The notes below the pieces were generated by a model. The model searched no databases. It worked only from the letters and a program-made list of their open reading frames with translations, and was not told where the DNA came from. Made by a program: the position numbers and the translations under genes. This document shows positions 16,543 through 24,197 of a DNA stretch of 43,003 nucleotides, piece by piece; position 1 is the first letter of the stretch, and each line of letters opens with the position of its first letter. The DNA comes from Candidatus Endomicrobiellum cryptotermitis (GTDB lineage: Bacteria > Elusimicrobiota > Endomicrobiia > Endomicrobiales > Endomicrobiaceae), in NCBI GenBank assembly GCA_031257835.1, contig JAIRNY010000024.1, positions 1-43,003 of the forward strand, in the 5' to 3' direction.

Positions 16543-17293
16543 CTATTTCAAAAACTGGCCCATCTTTACATGTCATTTTTATCACCTTATTTATATTTAC
16601 TGCACAGCCTTGACAATTACCTACACCACAGGCCATCTTTTCTTCAAGAGAAACAAAACCTTTTATTTTTTTTTCTTTTGCAATTTGTACAACTTTTTTA
16701 AGCATAGGCATTGGCCCACACGCAAACAAAACATCGCTATCTTTTACTTTCTCTTCTAATATATCGGTAATATATCCCTTATATCCTTTTGAACCATCTT
16801 CAGTAGAAACCACCACTTTCCAACCTATTTCTTTAAATTTGTCAAGACACAACAAATCTTTTTTTGAACGAGCTCCATAATATAGCGTTCTTTTTTTAGC
16901 TTTATTCTTGCCTAATTTAATCGCAAGGAAATGAAGCGACGCTATACCTGTCCCCCCAGCAACAATAACATAATTCAATTCTTTGCAAATTTCTAAGTCA
17001 TACCCTTTTCCTAAAGGTCCTAAAACCTGCAGCTGCCCTGAACACATTCTCGAAAGAATAGCTGTTCCTTTTCCAACAACTTTATATAAAAAACTTAAAA
17101 CATTCTTCTTTGAATCATACACACTTATAGGACGACGTAAAAAAACTCCAGGAATACCTATCATAAAAAATTGACCTGGCAAACAATACTTAGCAATGTT
17201 GCCAGCTTTAATTTTCAGTTCAAAATAGTTTGTACATATTTCCTTATTAGAAATTATTTCGCAAGTTCTATCAAATCTTTTAAGTGTACACAT
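16526..17293 (-). CDS. pyrK: Dihydroorotate dehydrogenase electron-transfer subunit PyrK
   Basis: PyrK carries FAD and a 2Fe-2S cluster and passes electrons from PyrD to NAD+. The 255-residue protein has the FAD-binding RRPISVY, an NAD-binding GGTGIAS segment and FACGPMPML. The C-terminal cysteine motif is CGVGNCQGC plus TCKDGPVF. All four cluster cysteines are present. It is followed by the MutH-like fragment and then pyrD, and preceded by pyrC at 34 bases. Confidence 0.95.
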   Translation of the reverse strand: MCTLKRFDRTCEIISNKEICTNYFELKIKAGNIAKYCLPGQFFMIGIPGVFLRRPISVYDSKKNVLSFLYKVVGKGTAILSRMCSGQLQVLGPLGKGYDLEICKELNYVIVAGGTGIASLHFLAIKLGKNKAKKRTLYYGARSKKDLLCLDKFKEIGWKVVVSTEDGSKGYKGYITDILEEKVKDSDVLFACGPMPMLKKVVQIAKEKKIKGFVSLEEKMACGVGNCQGCAVNINKVIKMTCKDGPVFEIEEVEL

Positions 17294-17327
17294 AAAACCT
17301 CATTAACAGCACAATTAAATACTAAGA

Positions 17328-18599
17328 TTAACTGCTTTGCCAAACAATATTACCATCAACTATAGTCATAACCGCACCACCTTTAAATTGCCTACCTAAA
17401 AATGGAGAGTTCTTACTCTTTGACACAATGCTTTCTTTATTAAACTCATAAGAGTATTGTGGATCTATAATTGTTATATCTGCAATACTTCCTTGTTCCA
17501 AAGATCCTCTACCATTTAAATTAAAAATCTCTGCAGGATTAGAAGTCATTTTTGATATAGCTTCAGAAAAACTTAAAATCTTTTTATCTACCAGCTCATT
17601 TAAAACAAGACTTAACATTGTTTCAAAACCTATAATTCCAAAAGGAGCTAAATCAAACTCTTGATTTTTTTCATCTTGAGTATGAGGTGCGTGGTCTGTT
17701 GCTATAGCGTCTATTGTACCATCAGCAAGCCCTTGCTTTATAGCATCTACATCTTTTTGTTCCCTAAGAGGAGGGTTCATTTTTGTATTTGCATCATACA
17801 CTTTTACTACATCATCAGTTAAAGTAAAATAGTGCGGACATGTTTCTGCTGTTACTTTTACGCCTTTTTTCTTTGCTTGTCTTACTAACTCTACAGACCC
17901 TGACGTGGAAATATGAGCTATATGCAAATATCCACCTGTAAGTTCTGCTAACATTATATCACGACTTACCATAATTTCTTCAGCTTGTTTTGGTATACCT
18001 CTAAGTCCTAAAATAGTAGAATTTCTACCCTCATTCATTACTCCATTCTTACTTAGCTCCTTATCTTCACTATGAGAAATAACAGGAAGATTAAACATTT
18101 TTGTATATTCTAAAGTACGACGCATAATTTGAGAATTGGATACAGGGGCACCATCATCACTAACTGCTACAATGCCAGCTTTCTTAAGAACGCCTATTTC
18201 AGAAAGTTCTTGTCCGAAAGAACCTTTTGTAGCACATCCTACAGGAAACACATTTATTAACCCTTCTTTCTGTGCCTTTAAAAGAATAAACTCTACTGTA
18301 GGAGCGTTGTCTATCAGAGGCTTAGTGTTAGGCATACAAAAAACAGTCGTTATACCACCTTTTGCAGCCGAACGTGTACCTGTATAAATTGTTTCTTTGC
18401 CTTCTTGCCCAGGTTCCCTTAAATGCGAATGAACGTCTATAAGACCGGGAACTGCAATTTTCCCTTTACCATCAACAATCTTATCTGCTTTACTAGATAA
18501 ACTTGAAACAATTTTACCATTTTCAATATAAATATCACCAACAAAATCTTTATTACAGGAAGGGTCCACTATTCTAATATTTTTAATTTGAAGACTCAT
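17328..18599 (-). CDS. pyrC: Dihydroorotase PyrC
   Basis: PyrC cyclises carbamoyl-aspartate to dihydroorotate. The 423-residue amidohydrolase has the zinc-binding DVHSHLREPGQEGKET near residue 55 and GGITTVFCMPNTKP, the signature of the type I-like bacterial enzyme. Further metal ligands are in ISHSED, HIAHIS and ATDHAPHT. The 5' end overlaps pyrB by 17 bases, so the two are coupled. Confidence 0.96.
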   Translation of the reverse strand: MSLQIKNIRIVDPSCNKDFVGDIYIENGKIVSSLSSKADKIVDGKGKIAVPGLIDVHSHLREPGQEGKETIYTGTRSAAKGGITTVFCMPNTKPLIDNAPTVEFILLKAQKEGLINVFPVGCATKGSFGQELSEIGVLKKAGIVAVSDDGAPVSNSQIMRRTLEYTKMFNLPVISHSEDKELSKNGVMNEGRNSTILGLRGIPKQAEEIMVSRDIMLAELTGGYLHIAHISTSGSVELVRQAKKKGVKVTAETCPHYFTLTDDVVKVYDANTKMNPPLREQKDVDAIKQGLADGTIDAIATDHAPHTQDEKNQEFDLAPFGIIGFETMLSLVLNELVDKKILSFSEAISKMTSNPAEIFNLNGRGSLEQGSIADITIIDPQYSYEFNKESIVSKSKNSPFLGRQFKGGAVMTIVDGNIVWQSS

Positions 18600-19521
18600 T
18601 TTTCCTCTTTGGGTTTAAGAGATATAAAACTGCCATTCTAACAGCTATACCATTTGTAACCTGCTCATTAATAACAGCATTAGAGCTATCTGCAACATCA
18701 GAAGATATTTCTATGCCTCTATTCATAGGGCCTGGATGCATAATTAAAACATCTTTTTTTGCAGATCTTAACCTTTCTTTAGTAAGCTGATATAGTTCCA
18801 CATATTCGTAAACTGAAGGGAAAAGGTTCTCTTTTTGGCGTTCAAGCTGTATTCTTAAAATGTTTACCACGTCCACTTGTTTTACAGCTTCATCTAAATC
18901 GTAGTATACTTTTACACCTAAATCTTCTATCCCTGCAGGTATCAATGTAGGTGGTCCAGAAACTGCAACTTGCGCACCCATTTTTGTTAATGCCCATATA
19001 TTCGATTTAGCAACTCTAGAATGTAAAATATCCCCTACAAGTAAAACCTTTAACCTTTCAAGCTTTTTCTTTTTTTCATACATCGTATACAAATCAAGCA
19101 AACCTTGTGTTGGATGTTCATGAAAACCATCTCCAGCATTTATTATTGAAGCACTTAAATTTCTTGCCAAAATAGCTGGTGCGCCTGCAAGAGAGTGCCT
19201 AACTATTATATAGTCTGCTTTCATAGCTTCAAGAGTTTTCCCTGTATCTATAAGACATTCACCTTTAACTATACTAGAAGTACTTACTGTAACATTTACA
19301 ACATCTGCAGAAAGTCTTTTTGCAGCTATTTCAAAAGATGTCCTAGTGCGAGTCGATGGCTCATAAAAAAGAATTACCACTGTTTTCCCTACTAACGTTG
19401 GAACTTTTTTTACAGATCTTGTAAAAAGACTTTTAAAAAGTTTTACCGAACCTAAGATTGTTTGTAAATCTTTTTTATCTAAATGCTCTAGACCTAGCAA
19501 ATCTTTGCAATTAAGAGACAT
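18583..19521 (-). CDS. pyrB: Aspartate carbamoyltransferase catalytic chain PyrB
   Basis: PyrB condenses carbamoyl phosphate and aspartate, the committed step of pyrimidine synthesis. I chose ATG 19521, with AGAGGA seven bases upstream, giving 312 residues beginning MSLNCKDLLGL. Signatures are YEPSTRTRTSFE near residue 53, HEHPTQGLLDLYT and MHPGPMNRG. No regulatory chain (pyrI) is seen. Upstream is the wreck of pyrR, the usual first gene of pyrR-pyrB-pyrC operons. Confidence 0.96.
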   Translation of the reverse strand: MSLNCKDLLGLEHLDKKDLQTILGSVKLFKSLFTRSVKKVPTLVGKTVVILFYEPSTRTRTSFEIAAKRLSADVVNVTVSTSSIVKGECLIDTGKTLEAMKADYIIVRHSLAGAPAILARNLSASIINAGDGFHEHPTQGLLDLYTMYEKKKKLERLKVLLVGDILHSRVAKSNIWALTKMGAQVAVSGPPTLIPAGIEDLGVKVYYDLDEAVKQVDVVNILRIQLERQKENLFPSVYEYVELYQLTKERLRSAKKDVLIMHPGPMNRGIEISSDVADSSNAVINEQVTNGIAVRMAVLYLLNPKRKNESSN

Positions 19522-19555
19522 TAACAATTCCTCTGTTTAATTTTAGTTCTAGTTA

Positions 19556-19890
19556 TCAAAACTCTATTTTTACTTCATCTACTTCATCTGACTCTTTGCA
19601 AGACACTTTTATAAATTTTTGACTTTCATACTTTACACCTACATAATTTGGTTCTATTGGCAATTTCCTAAAGCCTCTGTCAACCAAAACAGCAAGACTT
19701 ATAGACTTAGGCCAATGTTTGCTAATTTTGCAATTTCAAAAATAATCCTTTTAGCTAAAAAAACACCTTTGTTTTGTATTCGTATATATAATTGCAAGAT
19801 CTGCAACATTTTTATTATTTTCAAAAATTTCCTTTGCAATTTTACTTACTTTATCTTGAAACTGCTTAGCATTTAATATAATTCTGTCAT
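19556..19890 (-). pseudogene. pyrR: PyrR pyrimidine regulator, decayed
   Basis: Three frames together spell a PyrR-like protein. After ATG 19890 and a frameshift comes RIILNAKQFQDKVSKIAKEI, then in a second frame NKGVFLAKRIIFEIAKLA, and in a third PKSISLAVLVDRGFRKLPI, PNYVG and a C-terminal VDEVKIEF ending at TGA 19556-19558. The length is about two thirds of the family norm. The missing part between LAKR and LAVLVDRG is where PyrR carries the PRPP-binding loop (VDDVLxTGRT). PyrR normally binds pyr mRNA and causes attenuation. Position directly upstream of pyrB supports the identity. Confidence 0.88.
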
Positions 19891-19891
19891 T

Positions 19892-20422
19892 TTATTTATT
19901 TAACCTTTCAATAAACTTATCTATTCCATCTTTTTGAAGACTTAGATTTTCTTTTACAACAGTCTCTGAAATTTTAATTTTATAATTCTTTAACTTTTCT
20001 TTTAGCTCATCATTACTTATAGCTATAATTTGCACAGCTAAAATTGCAGCATTTATTGCCCCTGTCTTACCTAGGGCAACCGTTGCAACAGGCACACCCT
20101 TAGGCATTTGAACTATAGAAAATAAAGAATCTAACCCTAAAAGATTTTTCCCATCTAGTGGCACGCCTACAACAGGCAAGATAGTATGCGAAGCTATTAC
20201 TCCTGGTAAAGCTGCAGCCATACCAGCTATTGCTATAAAAACTTTAACTCCCGTACTAATTGCACCTTCTATACATTGCTTTAAATATTCCTCTGTCCTA
20301 TGAGCTGAAGCAATATCTAAGCTATAAGATACTTCAAACTTTTTTAAAACATTAATCGTCTCTTTAGCTAAGCTTAAATCAGAGCTAGAACCAACAATAA
20401 TTGCAACATCATTTTTTTCCAC
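19892..20422 (-). CDS. purE: N5-carboxyaminoimidazole ribonucleotide mutase PurE
   Basis: Class I PurE rearranges N5-CAIR to CAIR. The 176-residue protein has IIVGSSSDLSLAKETI at the N-terminus, IASAHRTEEYL near residue 40 and IAIAGMAAALPGVIA near residue 62, with GVPLDG following. It overlaps purD by 14 bases. PurK is not in the window. Confidence 0.96.
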   Translation of the reverse strand: MEKNDVAIIVGSSSDLSLAKETINVLKKFEVSYSLDIASAHRTEEYLKQCIEGAISTGVKVFIAIAGMAAALPGVIASHTILPVVGVPLDGKNLLGLDSLFSIVQMPKGVPVATVALGKTGAINAAILAVQIIAISNDELKEKLKNYKIKISETVVKENLSLQKDGIDKFIERLNK

Positions 20423-21686
20423 TCAAAGCCCTCCATGCAATATCTTTTCTAAAATGCATGCCATCAAAATGTATAAGATTTACATTTGCATAAACTTTAT
20501 TTATAGCATCTTCTATATTGTCAGTAATTGAAGTAATCCCAACAACCCTGCCACCAGACGTAACAAACTTGTCATTAACAGATTTTACCCCAGCGTAAAA
20601 TATTATTGTATTATCATCAACAATATTGTCTAATCCTTTTATTTCAAAGCCTGTCTTAAAATTTTCCGGGTAACCACCTGAAGCAAGTACTACACATACT
20701 GAAAATTTATTTTTCCACTTAACTTGCACTTTTGAAAGTTTCTGCTCTAAAATTGCAATACATATATCAGACAAATCTGTTTCTAATAAAGGCAAAATAG
20801 CTTGTGCTTCAGGATCGCCAAAACGACAATTAAACTCTAAAACATACGGCAAACCATTACTTACAATTATTCCTACATACAAAATACCTTTATATTTTAA
20901 TTTTTCTTTAGAAATACCATCAATAACTTTTTTAATTATGTCTTCAACTTTTTTGTTTAGTTCTATAGTAGCACGAGGTGCTGGGGCATAGGCGCCCATA
21001 CCACCAGTGTTTAATCCCTGATCTTTATCATTTATCCGTTTATGATCTTGAGAAACAGGCATTAAAGAATAAGAAATACCATCTGTAAAAACTAAATAAG
21101 AAAGTTCTCCTCCATCGATATACTCTTCTACAAGTATACTGGTTCCTGCACTACCAAAAACTTTTTCTTTCATCATTTGAAGCACAATATCTTTTGCTTT
21201 TTCTTTAGAGGAACATATATGTACACCTTTACCTGCTGCAAGACCATCTGCTTTTATTACAACTTTACTGCTTTCATTTAGCGTATCTATAAAATTTAAA
21301 GCATTACCTACATCTGAAAAAGAACTATACTTTGCAGTAGGAATGCCATACTTGCTCATAAATTCTTTAGAGTATATTTTACTTGATTCCAACCTTGCAG
21401 CCTCTTTTGAAGGACCTATTACTTTTAAACCACAAGAATTAAAATAATCTACTACTCCCAAAGATAAAGGTATTTCAGGTCCAACAAAAGTAAAATCTAT
21501 TTTGTTTTCTTTAACAAAGTTTGCCAATTTTTCAAAATCGCATACGGAAATATTTACAATTTCAGCAAGCGTTGCTATTCCATCATTACCAGGAGCACAA
21601 TACAGTTTTTCTATTTTAGCGTCTTTAGCAAACCGCCAGCATATCGCACTCTCTCTCCCTCCAGAGCCTATAACTAACACCTTCAT
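20409..21686 (-). CDS. purD: Phosphoribosylamine-glycine ligase PurD
   Basis: PurD ligates glycine to phosphoribosylamine with ATP. The 425-residue ATP-grasp enzyme begins KVLVIGSGGRESAI and contains IDFTFVGPEIPLSLG, VIKADGLAAGKGV, DQGLNTGGMGAYAP and LEFNCRFGDPEAQAI, all family signatures in order. Length is normal. It is the first intact gene of the purine/pyrimidine run; upstream lies a stretch of decayed genes, so the operon promoter is probably in or near 21690-21800, where I could not single out a convincing -35/-10 pair. Confidence 0.96.
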   Translation of the reverse strand: MKVLVIGSGGRESAICWRFAKDAKIEKLYCAPGNDGIATLAEIVNISVCDFEKLANFVKENKIDFTFVGPEIPLSLGVVDYFNSCGLKVIGPSKEAARLESSKIYSKEFMSKYGIPTAKYSSFSDVGNALNFIDTLNESSKVVIKADGLAAGKGVHICSSKEKAKDIVLQMMKEKVFGSAGTSILVEEYIDGGELSYLVFTDGISYSLMPVSQDHKRINDKDQGLNTGGMGAYAPAPRATIELNKKVEDIIKKVIDGISKEKLKYKGILYVGIIVSNGLPYVLEFNCRFGDPEAQAILPLLETDLSDICIAILEQKLSKVQVKWKNKFSVCVVLASGGYPENFKTGFEIKGLDNIVDDNTIIFYAGVKSVNDKFVTSGGRVVGITSITDNIEDAINKVYANVNLIHFDGMHFRKDIAWRALSGKK

Positions 21687-21725
21687 AAAAACTCCAAAAA
21701 TTAAAAAATATATTTATCAAAAAAC

Positions 21726-22118
21726 TTAATTGTAGCTATATAAAGTTACAAAAGCCACAATAAAAGCTAGTATCATTGCTTTCCAATTTTGTTTGATTGC
21801 CCACCCCATCTTACCATGAGCATTTTTAACATCTCTTATTTCAAACGCATATGACTACGTATCTCTTTGCTCAAATCAGCATACTCTGTAAAATTTTCAC
21901 AAGATTCATTTTCAGGAAGCCACTTTCTTTTGACCATGCAAAAAACTTTTCCTTGGTATTTATAATTAATAACATTATTATATTTCAAATAAGCAATAAA
22001 ATCAACTTAATGCTTCTGAACTTTATCTGCAATACAAAACTTACATCCTGTTTCCTTATCTTTAGTAAACACTACTATCAACAAAACCACTTCTCTTTGC
22101 AATTGCACTTGTCACATA
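21726..22118 (-). pseudogene. Decayed gene with C-terminal transmembrane segment
   Basis: Reading the - strand from about 22118, broken frames give GCKFCIADKV, an in-frame TAA, then VDFIAYLKYNNVINYKY and ESCENFTEYADLSKEIRS, and after a frame change YAFEIRDVKNAHGKMGWAIK. A final hydrophobic segment, MILAFIVAFVTLY, ends in TAA at 21726-21728. The continuity of protein-like text across frames suggests a dead gene whose product ended in a membrane helix. I cannot name the family. Confidence 0.45.
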
Positions 22119-22198
22119 TGTACAACCCCTTATTATACTTCCTTGTCTCTCTCATCTGCATGTCCTTCCAATACAACCTTTACTTCTGGGTTGTTTAA
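22119..22198 (-). pseudogene. OmpA/Pal-like C-terminal domain fragment
   Basis: The - strand reads LNNPEVKVVLEGHADERDKE and, after a one-base shift, YNKGL. This is the peptidoglycan-binding core of OmpA/Pal proteins (xxKVxxEGHxDERGxxEYNxxL). The fragment has no start and the domain does not continue. A gram-negative peptidoglycan-anchoring protein once lay here. Confidence 0.65.
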
Positions 22199-22208
22199 AC
22201 GTGAACAT

Positions 22209-22359
22209 GAGGTTGATTTTGTTCTGCAGTAATAAAATTGCAGCTATTGAAGTAAAAAGTGGGAGATTGAAAAGAAGTGGTGTGAGTATACAGTATTGTT
22301 ATGTTTACGGGGCAAGGTGTGTAGGAAAAACCGCAACGAAAAAACATTCTAATTCATAG
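22209..22359 (+). pseudogene. C-terminal fragment of an AAA-type ATPase with DUF4143-like tail
   Basis: On the + strand, EVDFVL is followed after a stop or frame change by KIAAIEVKSGRLKRSG, then a short open tail ending in TAG at 22357-22359. The EVDFVL...IxAIEVKSG pattern is characteristic of the C-terminal PD-(D/E)XK-like DUF4143 domain of a large bacterial ATPase family. Nothing of the ATPase domain remains. It converges on the N-acetylglutamate synthase gene and overlaps its 3' end. Confidence 0.55.
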
Positions 22360-22804
22360 ATATAACTAGCGGAACTTCTCCACAATCTGGGAACAAATAA
22401 CAATTTACACATTCGCTCCAAATTTTATGAGGTAACATTTCTTTTGAAATTACACAATAACCTAATTTTTTGAAAAACTCTGGTTTAAAGGTTAATGTAA
22501 AAACTTTCTCTATACCTAAATATTTTGCATTCTCATGTAATTTTTCAACTATTTTTCTTCCAAACCCTTTACCTTTAAAATCCTCTGAAACTGCTAAAGC
22601 CTTAACTTCAGCTAAATCTTCCCAAGAAACATGTAAAGCTCCACACCCTATAATTCTATTTTCGTGTTCTAGAACAACAAATTCTTGAATACTTTCATAT
22701 ATAGCATTTAACGACCTATGAAGCATCTCTTTATTGTCTGCATAATGTTCTATTAAATCGTGCATCTCTTTTACATCTGCAACTTTAGCTGACCTTATAT
22801 TCAT
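22349..22804 (-). CDS. argA: Short GNAT-type N-acetylglutamate synthase (ArgA-like)
   Basis: This 151-residue GNAT acetyltransferase shows the acetyl-CoA loop VSEDFKGKGFGRKIVEKL near residue 75 and FFKKLGYCVISKEMLPHKIW, then CVNCYLFPDC near the end, a pattern of stand-alone N-acetylglutamate synthases. It would make N-acetylglutamate from glutamate, the first step of arginine synthesis, feeding ArgB and ArgD encoded further upstream. Specificity for glutamate is inferred from this C-terminal signature and from the arginine genes nearby. Confidence 0.8.
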   Translation of the reverse strand: MNIRSAKVADVKEMHDLIEHYADNKEMLHRSLNAIYESIQEFVVLEHENRIIGCGALHVSWEDLAEVKALAVSEDFKGKGFGRKIVEKLHENAKYLGIEKVFTLTFKPEFFKKLGYCVISKEMLPHKIWSECVNCYLFPDCGEVPLVISMN

Positions 22805-22890
22805 TTTTTCCCCACCAATTTAAACCACATCATAATTTTTATATTTATTAATACTATGATATTAGATATTATTATTTGATTTGTCAAAAC

Positions 22891-22953
22891 TTTGCAAATA
22901 TTAAAAGTTTATTGCTCATAAGCCGCTCTTTTGAGGCAACTTAGATAAAGATA
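22891..22953. repeat. Half copy (one arm) of the palindromic repeat, copy C
   Basis: The segment reads, in opposite orientation, the left arm of copies A and B: TTGCAAATATTAAAAGTTTA, TTGCTCATAAGCCGCTCTT and then TTAGATAAAGATA. Only one arm is present, next to the recO stop codon, so no large hairpin can form. Confidence 0.7.
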
Positions 22954-22958
22954 CTAAG

Positions 22959-23624
22959 TTATACAGCTAATGTCTTTTCTGCATTTTCTATTTTTTGTAA
23001 AAACACACTTAAAGATGGGCGACGTATATAGTTTGTTAAATAAGATTCAACATAACCCCAAACTTTGTCATCTTCTATTGCCTCTAACGTATCAATCTCA
23101 TTACCAGAGCAGTTTGAAAGCCTTTTTATAGATTTAACAACATCTTTATCAATTAAAATGCCACCATTTTTTATATAATCCAAAAAAGAATACCCTGAAA
23201 TTTTTAAAAAACGTAAAACAAATGCAGTAAATACTCTTTTTTGATGACTGCAGTCTGAAAGTACTTGCCAAAGCCTTATAATTAAACTATATTTATTTCT
23301 ATTTTCTATATTATATGGAACAAACCTATCACAAATTTCTGCAGCATATAAAGCATACAAGTTTTTCTTAAAGTCTCTTTTCATTTTAGAGTTGTTCTCT
23401 ATAATTCTTGCTCCTACAATTTTAGAACGAAACCCATTATTTAAAATCATAAATTCGCTTTCTGTTAAAAGTTCAGTAGCACTTGAAAGTTTTGCTGCAA
23501 TTTTTTTAGCGCTAGGAACAACAGCTTGAAATTTCCCCCACTCATAAGAATAAATTGTAACAAGCTTGTCTTGTTCACCTTGCACTTTTGAGTTAAGAAC
23601 AATTCCTTTTATCATGTAGTACAT
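22959..23624 (-). CDS. recO: DNA repair protein RecO
   Basis: RecO helps load RecA in the RecFOR recombinational repair pathway. The 221-residue protein begins with an OB-fold, IKGIVLNSKVQGEQDKLVTI, followed by a helical domain containing YALYAAEICDRFVP and LRFLKISGYSF. The C-terminal zinc-finger cysteines found in some RecO proteins are not evident. An alternative start three codons in (MIKGIVL) is equally plausible. Synteny with the ybeY region is common in bacteria. Confidence 0.88.
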   Translation of the reverse strand: MYYMIKGIVLNSKVQGEQDKLVTIYSYEWGKFQAVVPSAKKIAAKLSSATELLTESEFMILNNGFRSKIVGARIIENNSKMKRDFKKNLYALYAAEICDRFVPYNIENRNKYSLIIRLWQVLSDCSHQKRVFTAFVLRFLKISGYSFLDYIKNGGILIDKDVVKSIKRLSNCSGNEIDTLEAIEDDKVWGYVESYLTNYIRRPSLSVFLQKIENAEKTLAV

Positions 23625-23679
23625 TTTTTTAACACTATTTTATACTTTTTTTTAAATTTGCATCATGTTTTTTTATTCT

Positions 23680-23778
23680 CTATCTTGACAAACCTACAAT
23701 TCCAATCTCTGCTGCTAAAATACAAGCAGATAAGAATATGAGAACTAATAAAACATTTACCCACAAGAAAACAAACAT
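23680..23778 (-). pseudogene. N-terminal stump of a CorC/HlyC (CNNM, DUF21) membrane protein
   Basis: ATG 23778 opens a 32-codon frame overlapping the end of ybeY. It encodes a single hydrophobic helix followed by SACILAAEIGIVGLSR and TAG. The pattern hydrophobic run, then S-A-x-x-x-A-x-E-x-x-(L/I)-x-x-L-(S/N)-R is the start of the CNNM/DUF21 domain of CorC-type proteins. The rest of the gene is gone, leaving only about 55 bases before recO. Gene order ybeY, corC-like, recO is common, which supports the identity. Confidence 0.65.
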
Positions 23779-24197
23779 TTAAATATTTTATCTTGTTTAG
23801 TAAACATCTTTACTTTATCTTCAACATCATAATCAGTATACCCACAAAGATGAAGAACGCCATGTATAGCAAGATAGGCAAGCTCTTCTTGCCAAGCATT
23901 GTTATACTTTTTTGCTTGCTTTTGAGTTCTATTTTTGGAAATATAAATATCTCCCATAAATTTTTCTAAAGACACTAAAAACGAAATAACATCTGTTATG
24001 CGTTTTACTTTTCTATATTTTGTATTAAGTTTTTTTATATCCTCATCGTTTACCATGATAAAGTTTATTTGATATTTCTTCTTTTTCTCCGATTTCAATG
24101 TTAAAATAGCAGCCTCTTTTAACACTTCTACATATTGTTTTGGGAAATTACAAAAATTAATAAAATTACTACTTTTGTTTATACTCAATTCTTGCAT
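23757..24197 (-). CDS. ybeY: Endoribonuclease YbeY (rRNA maturation factor)
   Basis: YbeY is a zinc-dependent endoribonuclease used in 16S rRNA 3' maturation and ribosome quality control. The 146-residue protein has LNTKYRKVKRITDVISF and GDIYIS, typical family segments, and HGVLHLCGYTDYD near residue 114. The family consensus HGxLHLxGYDH carries three zinc-binding histidines; here the third position reads Asp instead of His. The gene overlaps pgpH by 29 bases. Confidence 0.9.
   Translation of the reverse strand: MQELSINKSSNFINFCNFPKQYVEVLKEAAILTLKSEKKKKYQINFIMVNDEDIKKLNTKYRKVKRITDVISFLVSLEKFMGDIYISKNRTQKQAKKYNNAWQEELAYLAIHGVLHLCGYTDYDVEDKVKMFTKQDKIFKCLFSCG

Noticed and set aside
19528-19555. 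pyr attenuator/PyrR-binding loop before pyrB
   Set aside because: The short interval shows no stem-loop with the expected conserved loop and no T-tract.
21851-22198. Open + strand frame of 115 codons
   Set aside because: It is antisense to the Pal-like and other - strand remnants, has low-complexity composition and no ribosome-binding site.
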